A DNA stretch of 64,000 nucleotides from Monocercomonoides exilis (lineage: Eukaryota; Preaxostyla; Oxymonadida; Polymastigidae). Below, piece after piece: positions 1-20,754 of the stretch. Below the pieces are notes generated by a model. It was given only the letters and a program-made list of their open reading frames with translations, ran no database searches and was not told the origin of the DNA. Where the stretch lies: positions 1,058,501 to 1,122,500 of the forward strand of contig LSRY02000027.1 of the NCBI GenBank assembly GCA_001643675.2, written 5' to 3'. The position numbers and the translations under genes are program-made. Within the stretch, counting starts at the first letter, position 1; each line of letters begins with the position of its first letter.

Positions 1-25
1 TTCTTTCTTTCTTTCTTTTTTTTTC
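1..25. repeat. (TTTC)n microsatellite at window edge
   Basis: Short TTTC tandem followed by a T-run directly downstream of the kinase stop codon. It is cut by the window edge, so its full length is unknown. Confidence 0.8.
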
Positions 26-4546
<4,521 letters not shown>

Positions 4547-4809
4547 AAACTTCCTATATTTTCAAAAAATTTGCACAAACCGTCATAACGACTTTTGACT
4601 TTTCAATAAAAAGTAAGAGGGTATATTTGATCAGTCCAGATCAAGTTTATTTATTTTTTTGCAAAAAATGAAATTTGAAACAATAAATTATGAATTTTTA
4701 ATTCTTGAAATGGAGCAAAAAAAACGGCCATAACATTTTAATTTTGATACGAATATTTATTTTTACAGTGGTTTTAAATGTGTTGTTGGTGTTATCTTTG
4801 GCTTAATGA
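4547..4809. promoter_or_regulatory. Divergent intergenic region
   Basis: 263 bp of AT-rich sequence between the start codons of the kinase gene (minus) and the cysteine-rich gene (plus). Both promoters must lie here. No specific element was recognised. Confidence 0.4.
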
Positions 4810-7679
4810 ATGAAAAATGCCAGCATCTCAAAGAAATTTCTGGGAATAACAAATATACCAACAACAATTGCAGTCATTTTGTGTTTATTTCATTTTGCAG
4901 CATCAATTTCTTTATGCAATTTCGATGAAGAACCATACAGATCAAAAACTATAAAACGAGAAAAATTATTAAACCAAAGTTCGTCAAATTGCAAGGTTTG
5001 AAGATCAAATTAGTCTTTTTGCATTATCATTTCGTTAGAATTCCCTTGAGGAATGTTTAGATACTTGCCATTTCACGATGCTTAGATGCAGCCCAAATAA
5101 AAAGAAAGCAGGAAATTGCGAAGATGAACATAAAATATGTCGAAAAGATTGCAGACTGATTCATTCTGTTTGAAGAAAAGTTGTTGATTTTGTAATTTTT
5201 ATATTTGATTTTAAACGAAGGATTGCAGCGAAACATGCCTGGAATCATTTTATTCGCAATGTCATATTGATTGTGATGCTTCATTTCAATCAGTTAAAGA
5301 TGATTGCGACTTTGAGAATGATGTTTGTCTTGCGGATTGCCGAATTGGTGATTGGAATTGCGAAAAGTTTGTAAACATTTTTATTAATTTGAAGGCTTAC
5401 TAAATTTTTTGTCATTATTTAATCATATCACTATTTCTTTATGAATCGCCTTTTAATTGCAGTCAATGCAAGAGAGAGCGTCGTCTTTGTGAAAGCCAAG
5501 CACGAACATGCAATCAAAAATGCACTGATAATTGCAATGCTCAGTATGACATTAAAATTTATATTAATTTTTCTTTTCTTTACATTTCTTGTCTTGATTT
5601 GAAAACAATAAAAAAACACTATCAACATTTTGATTAGACAGCCAACATGTGGAGATCGCTGCTTAGCAAAAATGGAAGATGGATTTGATGTGTGTGATGC
5701 TGAATACGATGAATGCCTCACTCTTTGCACAACAACTTCATCATCATCACCTTCTTCTTCCTCCTCCTCATCTTCTTCTTCTCTTGTCTGCCTGAACAAA
5801 TGCAGCGAAGAGCGTCAGATGTGCAAAGGAGGGGTGCGAACTGAGCAGATGGCGTGTGATTTGAGATGTGGTGCAAAAGAAGAGGAAGAATGTTTTTTTC
5901 TGTGCGAAAGAGCGCTTTTGAACTGCATGGACGAAGCATCGGAGCAGTTTGACATTTGCAGCTATAAATGCTCGAGAGATGGGGAGAATGTGAATAAAGA
6001 AGAACAAGAAAAGATGAATGAAAAAAAGGAAAATAACTCTTCAACATCTGCATCTTCTTCTTCGTCTTCAGCATTTTCTAAGACTCAACCAAAATCAATT
6101 TCTTCTCTTTCTCCCACTTCTGATTCGTGTCAGCGCGAATGCAGTGCGAACCTTCGGCAGCAAAACAGCCAGTGCAACAGAATCAACGGAGAATGCATCA
6201 TTTTGTGCTCGTCTTCCACAATCAGCTGCAAGGAGAAATGCTTGGTATGCTCTTAAATGAGAGGATTTTTTAAGGCTTTTTCACTGAATGAGAGGATATA
6301 AGATATTTGATGAAATGTTATTTACTATCACTTTATATGGCATTTTCTGGATTTTATTCGTATTTTTATTCTTTTTTTTTAAAAAAAATAACATTTTTTA
6401 ATGAATTGAAGACTGATTTAGACACATGCTTTTTAGAAGCAGATAAAAGACTGCGAAATTGCAAGACAAAATGCAAACAAATAACTTCCTTTTCACCAGC
6501 ATCATCTATGCCCAATTCATCATCATCAACTTATTCTTCTTCCTCCTCCTCTTCCTCCTCACTTGCTGTTTGTGAGAAGCAGTGTCAATTTGACCATCGA
6601 AAAGACAAAGAAAGATGCCGAGACAAAAACTATGAGTGTACCGACGTGTGCGAAACGAAGGAGAAAGCAACATGCAAAGATGATTGTGAAGTGTGGCTTT
6701 ATTATTTAATTGTTACAAATATCGAATACTTAACTTAACTTTGAAATTAAAAATATTCTTGATAATTTAAAAAATTAAATAAAATAAAACAAAAAAAAAA
6801 TAATTGCATTGCTAACAACCATATTTATTAATTAATCATTTTATTCATTTTTAAAATTTCCAGTCATTTTTCACTCTTTCCTTCTCCCAGTGCGACAAAG
6901 CGCTTGATGAATGCACATTTTCTCACCGCCCGCTTTCATCTTGTCTTTCACAGAGAAGAATTTGCGAGGCCAAAGCAAAAGATAGCGAAGAAGAGTGTTT
7001 GAGCAAATGTGACACGTCTGTTGATGAGATGAAGGAGAAATGCGAAGTATGAAGAAGCTTCCAGAAAGCTCAATTTGATTTATAGAGAAGATAGAAGCGG
7101 TAACAAATGCTTTTAGGTCATTTTTTCTTTTATTTGATTGGCCTTTCTTTTCTTTTCTTTTCTTTTTCTCCTTTTTTTTAAACAACTTATCAATTGTTCA
7201 CATTAATCAAATCATTTATTCTTTTCTTTATATCTTCCTCTCTTTCTATTTCTCTTTCTCTCTTTCAGTTCTCCTTCGAACGAGACTTAGACCGCTGTGA
7301 GTTTTCGCACGAAGAGTGCCTTTCTCTGTGTATATCACCAGGAGATGAAAGAGAATGCTCCAGCGAATGCAACCAGCAGTCACGTCTGTGCAAACAATCA
7401 GCAGAAGAGAAAAAAAGAGAATGCGACGAAGAAGCAAAAAAAAAGTGGGCAGAGCGATGCAGTCAGCAGTGTGAAGGGGAATATATGTCTTGTTTGGACA
7501 GCAGTGAAGAGAGGCAGCAGAAGTGTGTTTCTGAAGAGTGTTCAGAAGAGAAGAGAAAAGAAAAGAACCAGACGAATGCGGTGTGTGTTAGGGGGTGCAG
7601 GGCGGAGCAGAGGAAACATGAGTCAGAATGCATCAAACAGCTGGATTTGTGCAGTGCGCAATGTCCTGTGATGGAATAG
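4810..7679 (+). CDS. Secreted cysteine-rich repeat protein, 8 exons
   Basis: Exons 4810-4995, 5039-5167, 5221-5366, 5463-5543, 5638-6244, 6412-6690, 6891-7046 and 7269-7679 join in frame to 664 aa with TAG stop. The N-terminus has a hydrophobic signal peptide (about residues 12-34). No membrane segment or anchor is seen at the C-terminus. The mature chain holds about 77 cysteines in an irregular tandem unit of roughly C-x3-C-x(5-7)-C-x(9-12)-C-x(5-7)-C-x3-C separated by charged Lys/Glu/Arg helices, as expected for disulfide-linked helical hairpins. Two polySer linkers interrupt the array (near 5738-5790 and 6515-6560). Five of seven introns are phase 0 and fall between Cys units, consistent with growth by exon duplication. 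I recognise no named family. An extracellular or vesicle-lumen structural or binding role is inferred only from the signal peptide and cysteine content. Confidence 0.75.
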
Positions 7680-8351
7680 AGAAGGGGGTTGGGTGAGAGA
7701 GAGTGAGAGAGAAATATTAGAGGAGATGTTTCAGGATTAAGTCAAAAAAAGATTGAGAGGTTTATTTTTTAGCGGTGTGAATTGATTCTTCAAAGTTACG
7801 GTCGAAACATTAAATGAAAGCTGAGAAAATATGATGATTGTTTAGACAATAAATTTTTATTCGAATGTATTTACTTGGAAAATGTCTATCCGTTTTGAAT
7901 TTTTGACATATGAAGATGAAAAATCAAGTGAATAAACAGAAAATTGGAGATTCTAATCTTAATTTCTGATTATTTGGTATTTCTTTTTTGTTAAAGAACA
8001 ATTTCGCGAATTAAAACAGTATTTTTATTAAAAACAAAACCTTCTTCTTTTGCTTTTTTAATTTTATGCTCACCAAGTTGTAAATAAAATTAACTTTTCT
8101 CTAATTTAAAAAAAAAAAAGAGAGAGAGAGAGTCTATCTAAATACGTGCATTTCTCCAACTATTTAAATAATTTCAAAACGCTGTAATGAAGTGCTATAA
8201 ATGAAGTGTACCCTGAATGTTCTACCCTTTCCTAATTCTGTTCTTTTTTGCAAATTGCTCAAAAAAATCTAAGTTCTCCTTATTTCTCACATGAAAAAAT
8301 GAAACCATCACTCTTCAAAAAAAAACCTTCTTCTTCTATTTTTCCTCTTAT
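7680..8351. other. Intergenic region between convergent genes
   Basis: About 670 bp of AT-rich sequence between the 3' ends of the cysteine-rich gene and RPAC1. A short AG dinucleotide run near 8120 is the only visible structure. Confidence 0.6.
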
Positions 8352-8549
8352 TCATTGCGCCTCTTGAGCTGTTGGGGCAGTTGTTGTTAGAAGGCTGATA
8401 AGCGCATCCACTTTCGCAATCAGAACATCGAATGCTTGTTCAACAAGTGTAGATGCATCGAGGATTCCGGTTGATTCAACAGAAACTGGATAATATATGC
8501 ATTGTAAATTGTTTAAAATATTTGAAACATTGGGGATATATGTTTCATA

Positions 8550-8580
<31 letters not shown>

Positions 8581-9957
8581 GATTATAAGCAAAAATATAA
8601 AAAATATAAAAGAGCGAAAAGGAAAACAAATATAAAATCATTTCCTCTATTTTTAAAAAGAAAGAAAGAAAGAAAGAAAAGAAAATGCCATCAAACATAT
8701 GCAATAGTCCTTCACTCTGGCAAGCTCCAGATCTTCAGCATATTCTTCGCACTTAACGCCCTTCGAGCTGATGCGCGCCGTTCTGATGCATTCTCTACAC
8801 ATTGAGCAGTTTCTCGGGCGCGCAACTGTCACAACACCGTCTTTCATCTCAAACACATTGAGCGGACACGACTCTATCACAGCCTCGGCGATATTCCCAG
8901 TAAGTGGTTTTTTGAAGCTGATTGACGGCAGCAAGCGATATGTGGCGGTGGCAACGGGACTGAACTTTGCGTGCCATTTTCCTATTCCCTTCACGCAGTG
9001 GCAAGTCAGATCAATTGTCTATGAACACGAAGTACCAAACATCATTATCACAAAAAAATGAATGAAGAAAAAAGAATAGATGATATGGAAAGAAGGAAGT
9101 GTAAAAATAAATATAAATGAAAATATATTTCAATTTAGTACTTATAATACAGCTCAACAATACCTGTTTTGGTCTTAGCTTTGCAATCAAAATATCGCCA
9201 AAAACTGGCTTTGGTGGATGATCAGCAAACAAGGCACGCTGCTCATCAGAAATTGGGACCCATTCAAGATCACGAGAATAAACATTTGAATGGTTATATC
9301 GTAAATTTTCTGCCATATCCGGTCTTGATCCTGGAACAGAAGTGCAGGTTATTTGCAATTTAAATATTATTGTGTTAAATTGATTTGGCTCTTCGTCAGC
9401 TTAACATAAAATATTGCTTTAAATATGTAATAATAACAAATTTGTCAAACGTTTTTTATATTTTATTTTAGAAGGGTCAATGTCCAATGGTATTAATCCA
9501 ATACGATGGCATAAAACTTCATCTGATATGACAGATGTATTGTTGGCCAAAAAGACATCTTCAATTGCAATTGTTGGTACCTATTGAAATTTAAAACGAA
9601 AGTTAATTTCAGAAATTATAAAAATTCAAACTTCTGCAATTAAAATACGCCTCAAAGCGTTGACAACAGACAAATCAACTCCAGCTACATCAAACACAAC
9701 TTCTTCCGGAGTATTTTTCAAAATTGCCATTTTCATTGATGTCAAATCCTCTTCTTTAAATGGTTGATCATAACCAAGCGAAGAATATGTGGAATAATCA
9801 GAATAAGAAGATGTCTTTTAAAAAAAAATCAAATAAAATGAAAGTTAATTTTCCACTACATAAAATGTTTAAATAAAATGCATACGAAAGTCGGATATTC
9901 TTCCTTCAATACAATTTTTTCCTTTTGTTCCTTCAGTTTTTCAGGAAGTATTTCCAT
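8352..9957 (-). CDS. RPAC1: RNA polymerase I/III subunit RPAC1 (AC40, POLR1C), 6 exons
   Basis: Exons 9957-9886, 9814-9632, 9580-9451, 9399-9164, 9018-8697 and 8485-8352 give 358 aa, close to the usual 335-350, with TGA stop. Diagnostic blocks: VVNALRRILIAEVPT then IAIEDVFLANNTS (alpha-like dimerisation motif), ISDEVLCHRIGLIPL, a central stretch around DILIAKLRPKQ, CVKGIGKWHAKFSPVATA, YRLLPSI, and the C-terminal IFSVESTG. The protein is the alpha/Rpb3-like subunit that pairs with AC19 to nucleate assembly of RNA polymerases I and III, so it is nuclear and essential for rRNA, 5S and tRNA synthesis. Introns are 71, 51, 51, 145 and 211 bp; the last contains (TAA)n and (AAAG)n tracts. The start Met gives a short charged leader before the conserved part. 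Confidence 0.93.
8548..8683. repeat. (TAA)n and (AAAG)n microsatellites in RPAC1 intron 5
   Basis: An ATA/TAA triplet run at about 8551-8578 and an AAAG run at about 8658-8680 both lie inside the last RPAC1 intron. Confidence 0.8.
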
Positions 9958-12603
<2,646 letters not shown>

Positions 12604-15600
12604 ATGTTGTCAATCTTTCATATTGTTGCAATTCTGAGTTTTCACTTGAACATCAATGCTTTTGAAGACAAATCTTTAATAAATGCAAATGTTGAACTGT
12701 CCCTTTTCAGATTATCAAAAAATGATGAATATACATTTTCCAATCCAAAAACGAATTATTCACAAAGCAACAACAGTGAAGATCAATCAGCCAAATTTCG
12801 AGATAACGGAATGTTGGAGTTTTCTTGTTTGAAAACTTCATTTTCATTGATGAACACTTCCATAACGTTCTCAAAGCTGCAGTTTCAAACAAAAGGAGAC
12901 ACAAATGTTGTTGATTGCACTTCGTCCAATGTGGTTGTTCTCTGGTGCATGATAATGTGCAGCGATGAAAAGACAAATGGTCTGTTCAGAATTGCCCATG
13001 GAAGAGCCCTCTTCAACAACTTATCAATGAACACAAAATGCCAAAGCAATCCAATTCCACAATTGGTTATTTCTGAACATTCAGAGATAAAGAAACGGAT
13101 TGGGAATGATTTTGAAGCAATCATATTGTTATCTTCGACATTATCTGATTTGGTATTTGAAAAGGCTCCGATTATTGAGTCCTCATCTTCATCTTCTTTG
13201 TCCATTGATAAATGTGCCTTCTCGAACATTTCTGCTACTCAAAAGAAGGATCCATTTTGTTCAGAAATGTCGGAACTTCAGAAAGGAAATGGAGACTTCA
13301 TCATTTCTGGATGTGAATTGTGTGGTGTTGAAAATGTGTTTTATGGAGGAATAGGAGATAGCGATCATGCTTTGAATGTTTTCAACACAAGTGTGATGCA
13401 TTGTGCCAGAACCATGAACAATGGCTCGAGGGTGGAGGTTAAAGAGGATTGGAGCTTTGAATACACAAAATTTGTCAATCAGAATGTGACAGATTATTCA
13501 GCAATTGATGAGGGATTTCACACTTGTGGAGGAGCCATCTTATTCAATGGTCCTTCATCAACACTGAGTGTTAAGAGCTGTATTTTCATGGTTTGAGTCG
13601 TGTTTTATTTTCAATCAAATAAAAGAATCATTTATTTATTTTTTATTTTGATTTCTCTCTCATTTTTTTTTCATTGTTCAATTTAGAATTGCTCCTGCAG
13701 TAGATGGGGAGGAGGATTATGCGTTTTTGATTCTGTGAGTACTAAAATAGAAAACTGCTCATTCGATCATTGCTTTGGAAAAAGAGATGTTAAAGAGATG
13801 GGTTCTCATGGAGGCAGTGTTTTCGTTGATAAATCACAATGTTATGGCATTATTCATTCAATCGCAAAAAATGGACACACTTCGTGGAATGGAGGTGCAT
13901 TTTATCTTAATGAAGGAGGCACTTCCTCTTTAACTGAATGCAATTTAAACACTCTCGAAAATGGATCGCCAATCCTTTTACTCAATATCACTTGTGCAAA
14001 TGAAACGGCCGAAAGTCACTATGGAGGAGCATTATGCATAAGGCATAATACACCATCTTTTTTCTTGATGAGCGAATGCATCTTTCAGAATTGTTCCGCA
14101 AACACTTCATATGGAGGTGGAATTTCAATTAGTGTTGAAACTTTTAAATTGAATGCAAAGTTTTGTTTCTATTGCTTTTTCTTCAATAATTCTGCCTCAT
14201 ATGCATCAGATATCTATTTGAATGATCCCGATGAAAAGATAAAAGAAAATCCCTTTGTGGAATGTTATTCATTGACAGGTGGAGAAAGTCGATGTGTGAG
14301 CTCTTCACAAGGCACAAAAAATGAGTGGCTGCCAAATGGATTTCTTGTGAGATATGTCATTCCAGATGGAGGAAACAACAATGCGTTCTGTGGGCTGACA
14401 GTTGAGGATAGTTGTGATTCATTGAAATTCACACTTGAAAATGAACTAACAAAGAGCAGATGCAGAATCATGCTGATCGAGGGAACTTATGAGATGGTTG
14501 AATCAAATGGTTTGAATGTGGAGGGAAAGAATATTTCTATTCAAGGAATAGGAAAGGATGAAACACAATTGAGTCCAGTTCGTGTTGAAGCAGACAAAGT
14601 GTTTCTGAGTGTTGATGATGGGATATGCAAACTGTCATCTTTGAGCATTGTGTTTGACTCACATGAAAGTTCAAGATTGTTCCGACTGAGCTCCTCAAAT
14701 TCTCAATTATTTCTCCAAGAGCTTGTCATCAGCACCCCATTGAATCAGGAAGGCCTCCCCTCAAAAGAATATTTGAACAGTTTGTTTGAGGTGAATTTTG
14801 CCAACTTTCGAATGACAGACTGCATTGTCAAGAACATCTTGTCCAAGTCCAGTCTCTTTCAAGAAACTTCTTCTGCTTCATTGTTGTTGCTGTCTTCATC
14901 TTCTCCACTTCCAAACAGCGATGAATCCTTTGTTGCCAATTCTTCTTTCTTGCATGTTGCAAAAACAGAAGGGGATGGAGCAGTGATGTCAAAGACAATC
15001 AGTGAGGGAGAGTCATTTTGTCTGTGGAACACCACAATGGAAAACTGTGAGTGTACGAGTGGGAGTGGAGGAGGGATCAGAGTTAAGATGACATCAACAA
15101 CCAGTGCCTTCAGAATTGGATCCTCCTCGTATCCAACTACACTCGATTCATGTTCATGCAGCAAGTGTGGAGGAGGATTGTATCTTTGGCTGGGGGATGG
15201 GGCAGCAGACTTTGTGATTTCCTCAGTGAGTTTTGTGGATTGTGAGGCAGGAGAGGGAGGGAGAGATATCTTTGTGAATGGGAGCAACATGAATGGAGAG
15301 ACAATCAATTTGGAGAAGATTTGTGTTTCACTGAATGGGCTGGGATATGAAGAGTTGATGGGTTTTGATAGAAGTCTGAGTGAGATGGGACTGTTTCCAT
15401 TGAATGTATTTTTGGAGTCATTCCAACCGCCAGCACATGTTGGAGGAACTGAAGAAAACTGGGTTTTTGATTCGAATTTTTGTGGATTCAGCTTCTTCCC
15501 ATGCTTGACAATAATGCATGCAGCTCAGCTCAGATTTGGTTCATCACAAAGGCAGATTGCTGTTGGAAAGGGATATGAACTGGACGAGGAGATAACGATG

Positions 15601-18600
15601 GATGGCCCAGTTTGGAACATCTCATGTGAGGAAAGGGGAATGGTTGTTGCTGTGCATGCACCACAAACACAGCTCTCCAATCAATGGCTGGTGAGTGTCT
15701 CCACTGAGTGCTCAATATACAACATCTGCTTCTCCCTTCCTTCTTCTCTCTCAGATGCCCACTCTTTCATCACACTCCCAGCTTCCACTTCCTCTCTCAC
15801 TCTTTCGAATTGTTCATCAATGAATTCATCTTCTGAGTCAGAGATCGAGATTGGATTTTGCTTTGTGAGCGTGATTGGAGGGGAGTTGAAGATGGAAATG
15901 TTTGAGACAAAAGGAGCAATGGTGTTTTCATCGCATTCATTGATTGAAGGGAAAGGGAGCAGTTTTGTTATGAATTGCGTCGAATGTATTTTTGAGGGAG
16001 TCACAAAAGAGAATGGAGATGGAGCTTGTGTTTGTGTTTGTGCTGAGGATGAGTCAAGTGCTCATGAATCAGAAAAGAAACAACTTATAATTGACAACTG
16101 CACATTGAATGGATGTTGGGCAAAGGGAAACAGAGCAAAAGGAGGAGGGTTGCATGTGTGTCTGAGAGGCAATGATGAAATGGTTGTGAATGGATCATCG
16201 AAGTTTGAAAGGTGCTGTGCAGGAAAGAGAGAAGAAGGAGAAGAGGATGGCTTGGGAGGAGGAATATTTCTATCATTGGAGGATGAGGCAACTCAGTTTG
16301 CTTTTGGGGATATGAAGTTTGTGGGATGTTGTGCATGGAAAGGGAAGAATGTGTTTGTGAATGGGAGCTCTCTGGATGAGGTTGTGGATTCAGAGCATTT
16401 CTGCTGGGAGATGAGTGAGAAGGAAAAGGCATCGATGGATGAGCTGGGCGGGTGGGAGAGAGGCAGTACAGGTGTTGGATTTGTGATTCCGCTTGTGGTG
16501 TATCTGTGGAACAACTTCAGTGGAAGTGGATTTGCAAATGGGCAGGAGGGAGGAGACTTCAGCGGATGTGGATATGCCGCTGCTCCATGCAGATCTATCT
16601 CCCATCTCATCTCCCTCAAATTCACCCCACTCCCTGGAAGTGCTTCTGATTATGAAGATGGACTGTCCATCTCAGTGTATCATATTTCCTCTCTCACCTC
16701 ATCCATTTCACTTTCATCTTCTATCGAATCAGAACAAATCTCAATGAAATTCATTGGGAAAGACAATGAGTCAGGGATTGCTGTGGTTGATAATCAGGAA
16801 GGAAATGAAGAATGGATGATCCATTCGACCATCCATCTTTCATTTGAGGTTCTCTCCTTCCACATCCCAACAGCATTTGCCCACCACAGGACATTCATCA
16901 GATCCTCAACTTCATCATCGCTTCTCGAAATGAAGCACTGCTCTTTCACCCCTCAAAGTGCAAGTGAGCCTGTCTCATTCACTTGGTTGAGTGTTTCAGA
17001 GGGAAGCCTGTTGATTGACAATTGCACATTGTCCTCTTTATCTTTCGCCCTACCATTTCTCCTTGTCTCACTTCCTTCTCAGTCAATCCTCCTTTCCAAC
17101 ATGACAGTCTCGAATGTCTCGATATCTTCGTGCTCTCTTGTGTCATTCGAAAGAACACCATCTCATCTGCCTGTGAATTCATATGCTCACAATGAAGTAT
17201 CAGACAAGCATTGTTGCTCTCTCCAAATCCAGTCATCATCTTTTTCCAACAACTCTTGTTCTGGCAGCAGTGCAAGCATTCTTTGCCTTGGACTCTTTGA
17301 TGCTGTAAAATGCACTGTTCAAGGATGCATGTTCAGCCGGTGTGTGAGCGAGGCGAGTGAAAGAGGAGGAGCACTGATGATGTGTGTGAAGAGCGAGGAA
17401 TCATCGGTGGAGGTAAGGCAATGTTCATTCACACTCTGCAGGTGCTCGACAGTCACTGGGAGGGGAGGTGGAATGATGTTTGACTGTGTGGATCCCTCAT
17501 CATCAGCACCAACACCAGATGGCCCATCTTTTCTCCAGCTGAAAATATCAGAGATCCGATTCACAATGAATGATGCACTGGTGGGGAAGGATATATTCAT
17601 CAACTGTCAGTCGATCGAGCAGCAGATCAACGAAACACTCTTTGCCCTTGACTTCTCCCAGGAATCGCTACAATCGAACCAATCCATATGCGCAACTGAT
17701 GCTGATGAGCAGGATGTGGACTTGATCCCCTTGATTACTTTCTTGTATGCACCACAGATCTTTGTGTCTCTCGATTCGGCAGACACTCGCCAATGTGGAT
17801 TGCCAACAAACCCCTGCAAGAGCATCTCATCTGCTGTTCACCACATCCAGCAGGGATTGCTCAATGCCATTTTCATCAACACCACATCTACAATCCTCTC
17901 GGAAACAACTGTGCATGACCTGTCCATCCTGCCTTCAACAAAGCAGCAAGCAATAATCCAGCTGAGCACATCCATTCCATTCACTGGAGATGCTCAGAGC
18001 GTGGTTCTGTTTGAGGAGGATTGCACAGTTCGCAACTGCCTGATATCATTTGCCTCTTCATTTCAGGCCACACACTCAGCAGTATTCGCTGAAATTAATG
18101 GGTCATTGGAAGTGTCTCAGTGCACATTCACAGCAGCCGATCCCTCGTTGGAGCTGGATTCAAATGTGATGGCTGTTTGGGGAGGAGTTCTGAAGATGAG
18201 TGAGACATCATTCAGCTGGCTGTCTTTTGCAAAGCCCTTGCTTTTGTTTTCAGATGAATCAGAAATTATGCTGTTCCAAATGACTCTGGACTCTCTCACA
18301 TCGGCATATGATGTTGTGGCAATTGTATCGAGCGCAACTGTCTCGATTGAAAAAATGAACTGTTCCAACATCTCATTGAACAATGGCTGTCTGATCTCAA
18401 CGAACAAAGAAGATCTGAACATGAATGGAAAAGGAAGAAATAATGATGAAGATAAGGGAAGTCTCAGAATTTCAAGTGCAGTTTTTGAGAATATTTCATC
18501 AAATGAGGACACCAATAACAACAGTGTTGTAAGAATTGAGAATGACAAGAAATGTGTGAATTTAATTAATTGTTCATTTTCTTATTGTCTGCTATCTGCT

Positions 18601-20754
18601 GAGAAAGGAAGCCAGTTGTCAGTTTCAGACAGTTCAGATGTTTCTGTTGTTTCCTGTTTGTTTGATGGCAAAACAACGGATGAGCCAATCAGTCATCAGA
18701 AAAATAAGGATTTGGGAGAAGACAAAGAAAGTGTCAAAGAACAAAACGCACTATGCGGTTGGAATGGATCGATTGTGGATGTGAAGTCAAGTAATTTAAC
18801 ACTGAAAGAAACCACAATCCGCAACTCGAAGAATGGAGGGCTTTCTGTATCAGGCGGATGTGTGGAGTCTGAGAAAGGAGAGTTTGTCAACAACAATCCA
18901 TCGATTGAAGGATATCCATCGCTGAGAAGAAATATCATCTGTTCAGGTTCTGGAACATTGAATGTGAAAAGATTGAAGGGAGGAGATGGAGTTTTGCCAA
19001 ATGCATCACTTTGGATGTTGAATGATGGATGTAGTTTTGAAGGGATTGCAGGAGAAAGGGCATCTCCCTTTTTCATCCCAAAGGTGGAGAGTGTATCATC
19101 TGAAAAGTTAAGGGAGAAGGTGAATCTTGTGTTCAGAGGATCAATTCTCCTCCCTTGCAATCTCTCATTCGAAACAGTTGCAGCAGAAGGAGATGAGGAA
19201 GTGGTTGAAAAGCATTTGTTTGATGAAAGAGGTTTCATTTCAGAAGAAGAGGTGCATGGGTCTGTTTCTGTGGAAACAATTGAAGGTATTCCAAGTGAAG
19301 CAGAAGTGAGGGTATGTATTCTGTTTGGGAATACAGAATCTCCTTCATCAACTCAGTCATTCATTCTGAAGAATGCAAGTGTACCAGAATCAAAAGGAGA
19401 TGAAAGGGCAGTTGAAGGAGGAAAAAAAGGAAAATCTTCATGGGCATTGATTGTGATTGTTTTGTTGATTGCAATTTTATTGATTGTTCTCATTGCCTTG
19501 ATTTTGTTTGTTGTTCGTTGGAAGAAGGCGAAGAGTGAAGCAGAGGATCTGAGAGAGATTGTGAACGATAACATCAGAAAGGATCCGAAGGCGTTTGAGA
19601 TGGTGACGATGGAGATGTCGCCTGAGGCGCAGTGGAGGAGAGTGGCAGGGGATGTTGAGAAGAAGAACGATGAGAGGATAAAGAAGAGAGTGTATGAGAA
19701 AAGCTTGGGACACTCGGAGTCATCAGAGCATCTTCTGTCTGAGAGCGGATCAACTGAATATATTCTTGGAAAAGACTCAGACAAGATTCCTGAATGGGCA
19801 TTGGAGAAAGTTGAGGAAGAAGAGATAAGGAAGCGAACTCCATCGCCTTCTATTTCATCCACTTCAACAACTGACTCAGATTCAACATTTGTTCGATCTG
19901 AGAGTTTGTGTCCCACAACCTCATCAATGTCAAATCTGGTGGATGCAATGGCCTGTTCGTCTCCACATGAGAAGCTGATTGTGGATCTGCGAGATTCATT
20001 ATTCATGTTGCTTCATGGAAGGAACGAGAAGAAGGAGATGGCTATTGGCACATTGAAGGAGAGAGAGATGACAGCTGCCCAAATCCTGTTCTGGGTGGCT
20101 AACCTTGCTCTCCACTCCTTTGCTGAAATGGAAAACCCACTTCAATCATTAGCCAATTTGAGTCCTCACATTGTACTGTTCTCCGAACACATGGTCATCT
20201 GCATTGTCATGCACTCCGACTTCTTGTCTGATGATGATTCAGACTCGTCTTCCATCTCCTCATCAACTGTTGTGACTTCTGCCAGCGATGACGATGATGA
20301 CTCTCTGCCCTCATCTGCGTTTGAGGATGAGGATGACTTCAAAAAAGAGTGCATGAGGTGGAAGGCACCTGAGCTGTTGATCAACAAGAAGATGGGAGCA
20401 ACAAAGGAGTCAGTTGCCTTTTCGATCGGGATGATGCTGTGGGAGTGCTTGACGCTCCAGATCCCGTTTGGTGATTATGAGGCAGAGGTGACAGGACAGA
20501 AGATTGTGAATGGAGAGAGACCAGACCTAAGAAAAGTGCTGGAATCTTCATACGCAGAGGTGCTGCATCGCGCTTTTTCTCCTCAGCAAGGCAACCGCCC
20601 AACGCTAATTGCAATGAAAAGGGAGTTCATTCAGCGTTTCCCAGCAGGCGCTGTGATGCTCACAGTTTCAGATGCCATCGATTTCGAGAACGAAAGCGAA
20701 GGAGAGGGCAGCACTGCCATGGAATCAAGGTCCTTGTCGAGCAGCAGCAGTTGA
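12604..20754 (+). CDS. Very large signal-peptide / beta-helix / TM protein with C-terminal pseudokinase, 2 exons
   Basis: Exons 12604-13590 and 13687-20754 (96-bp intron, phase 0) give 2,684 aa ending TGA. Residues 1-20 are a signal peptide. The ectodomain is rich in short GGG/GGI turns, N-glycosylation sequons and paired cysteines, as in right-handed parallel beta-helix proteins. Four CG-x(4-6)-C-x-S/T-I/L-type motifs recur about every 360-410 residues (near 14386, 15478, 16566 and 17796), marking tandem modules. A hydrophobic segment of about 25 residues (19441-19520) is followed by basic residues. The cytoplasmic part contains kinase-fold remnants: a KAPELL motif at about 20358-20375 and VAFSIGMMLWECLTLQIPFG for helix F, but no glycine loop, VAIK, HRD or DFG. 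It is therefore a predicted pseudokinase. A surface recognition or scaffold role is inferred; architectures like this are expanded in oxymonads and trichomonads. Confidence 0.85.
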
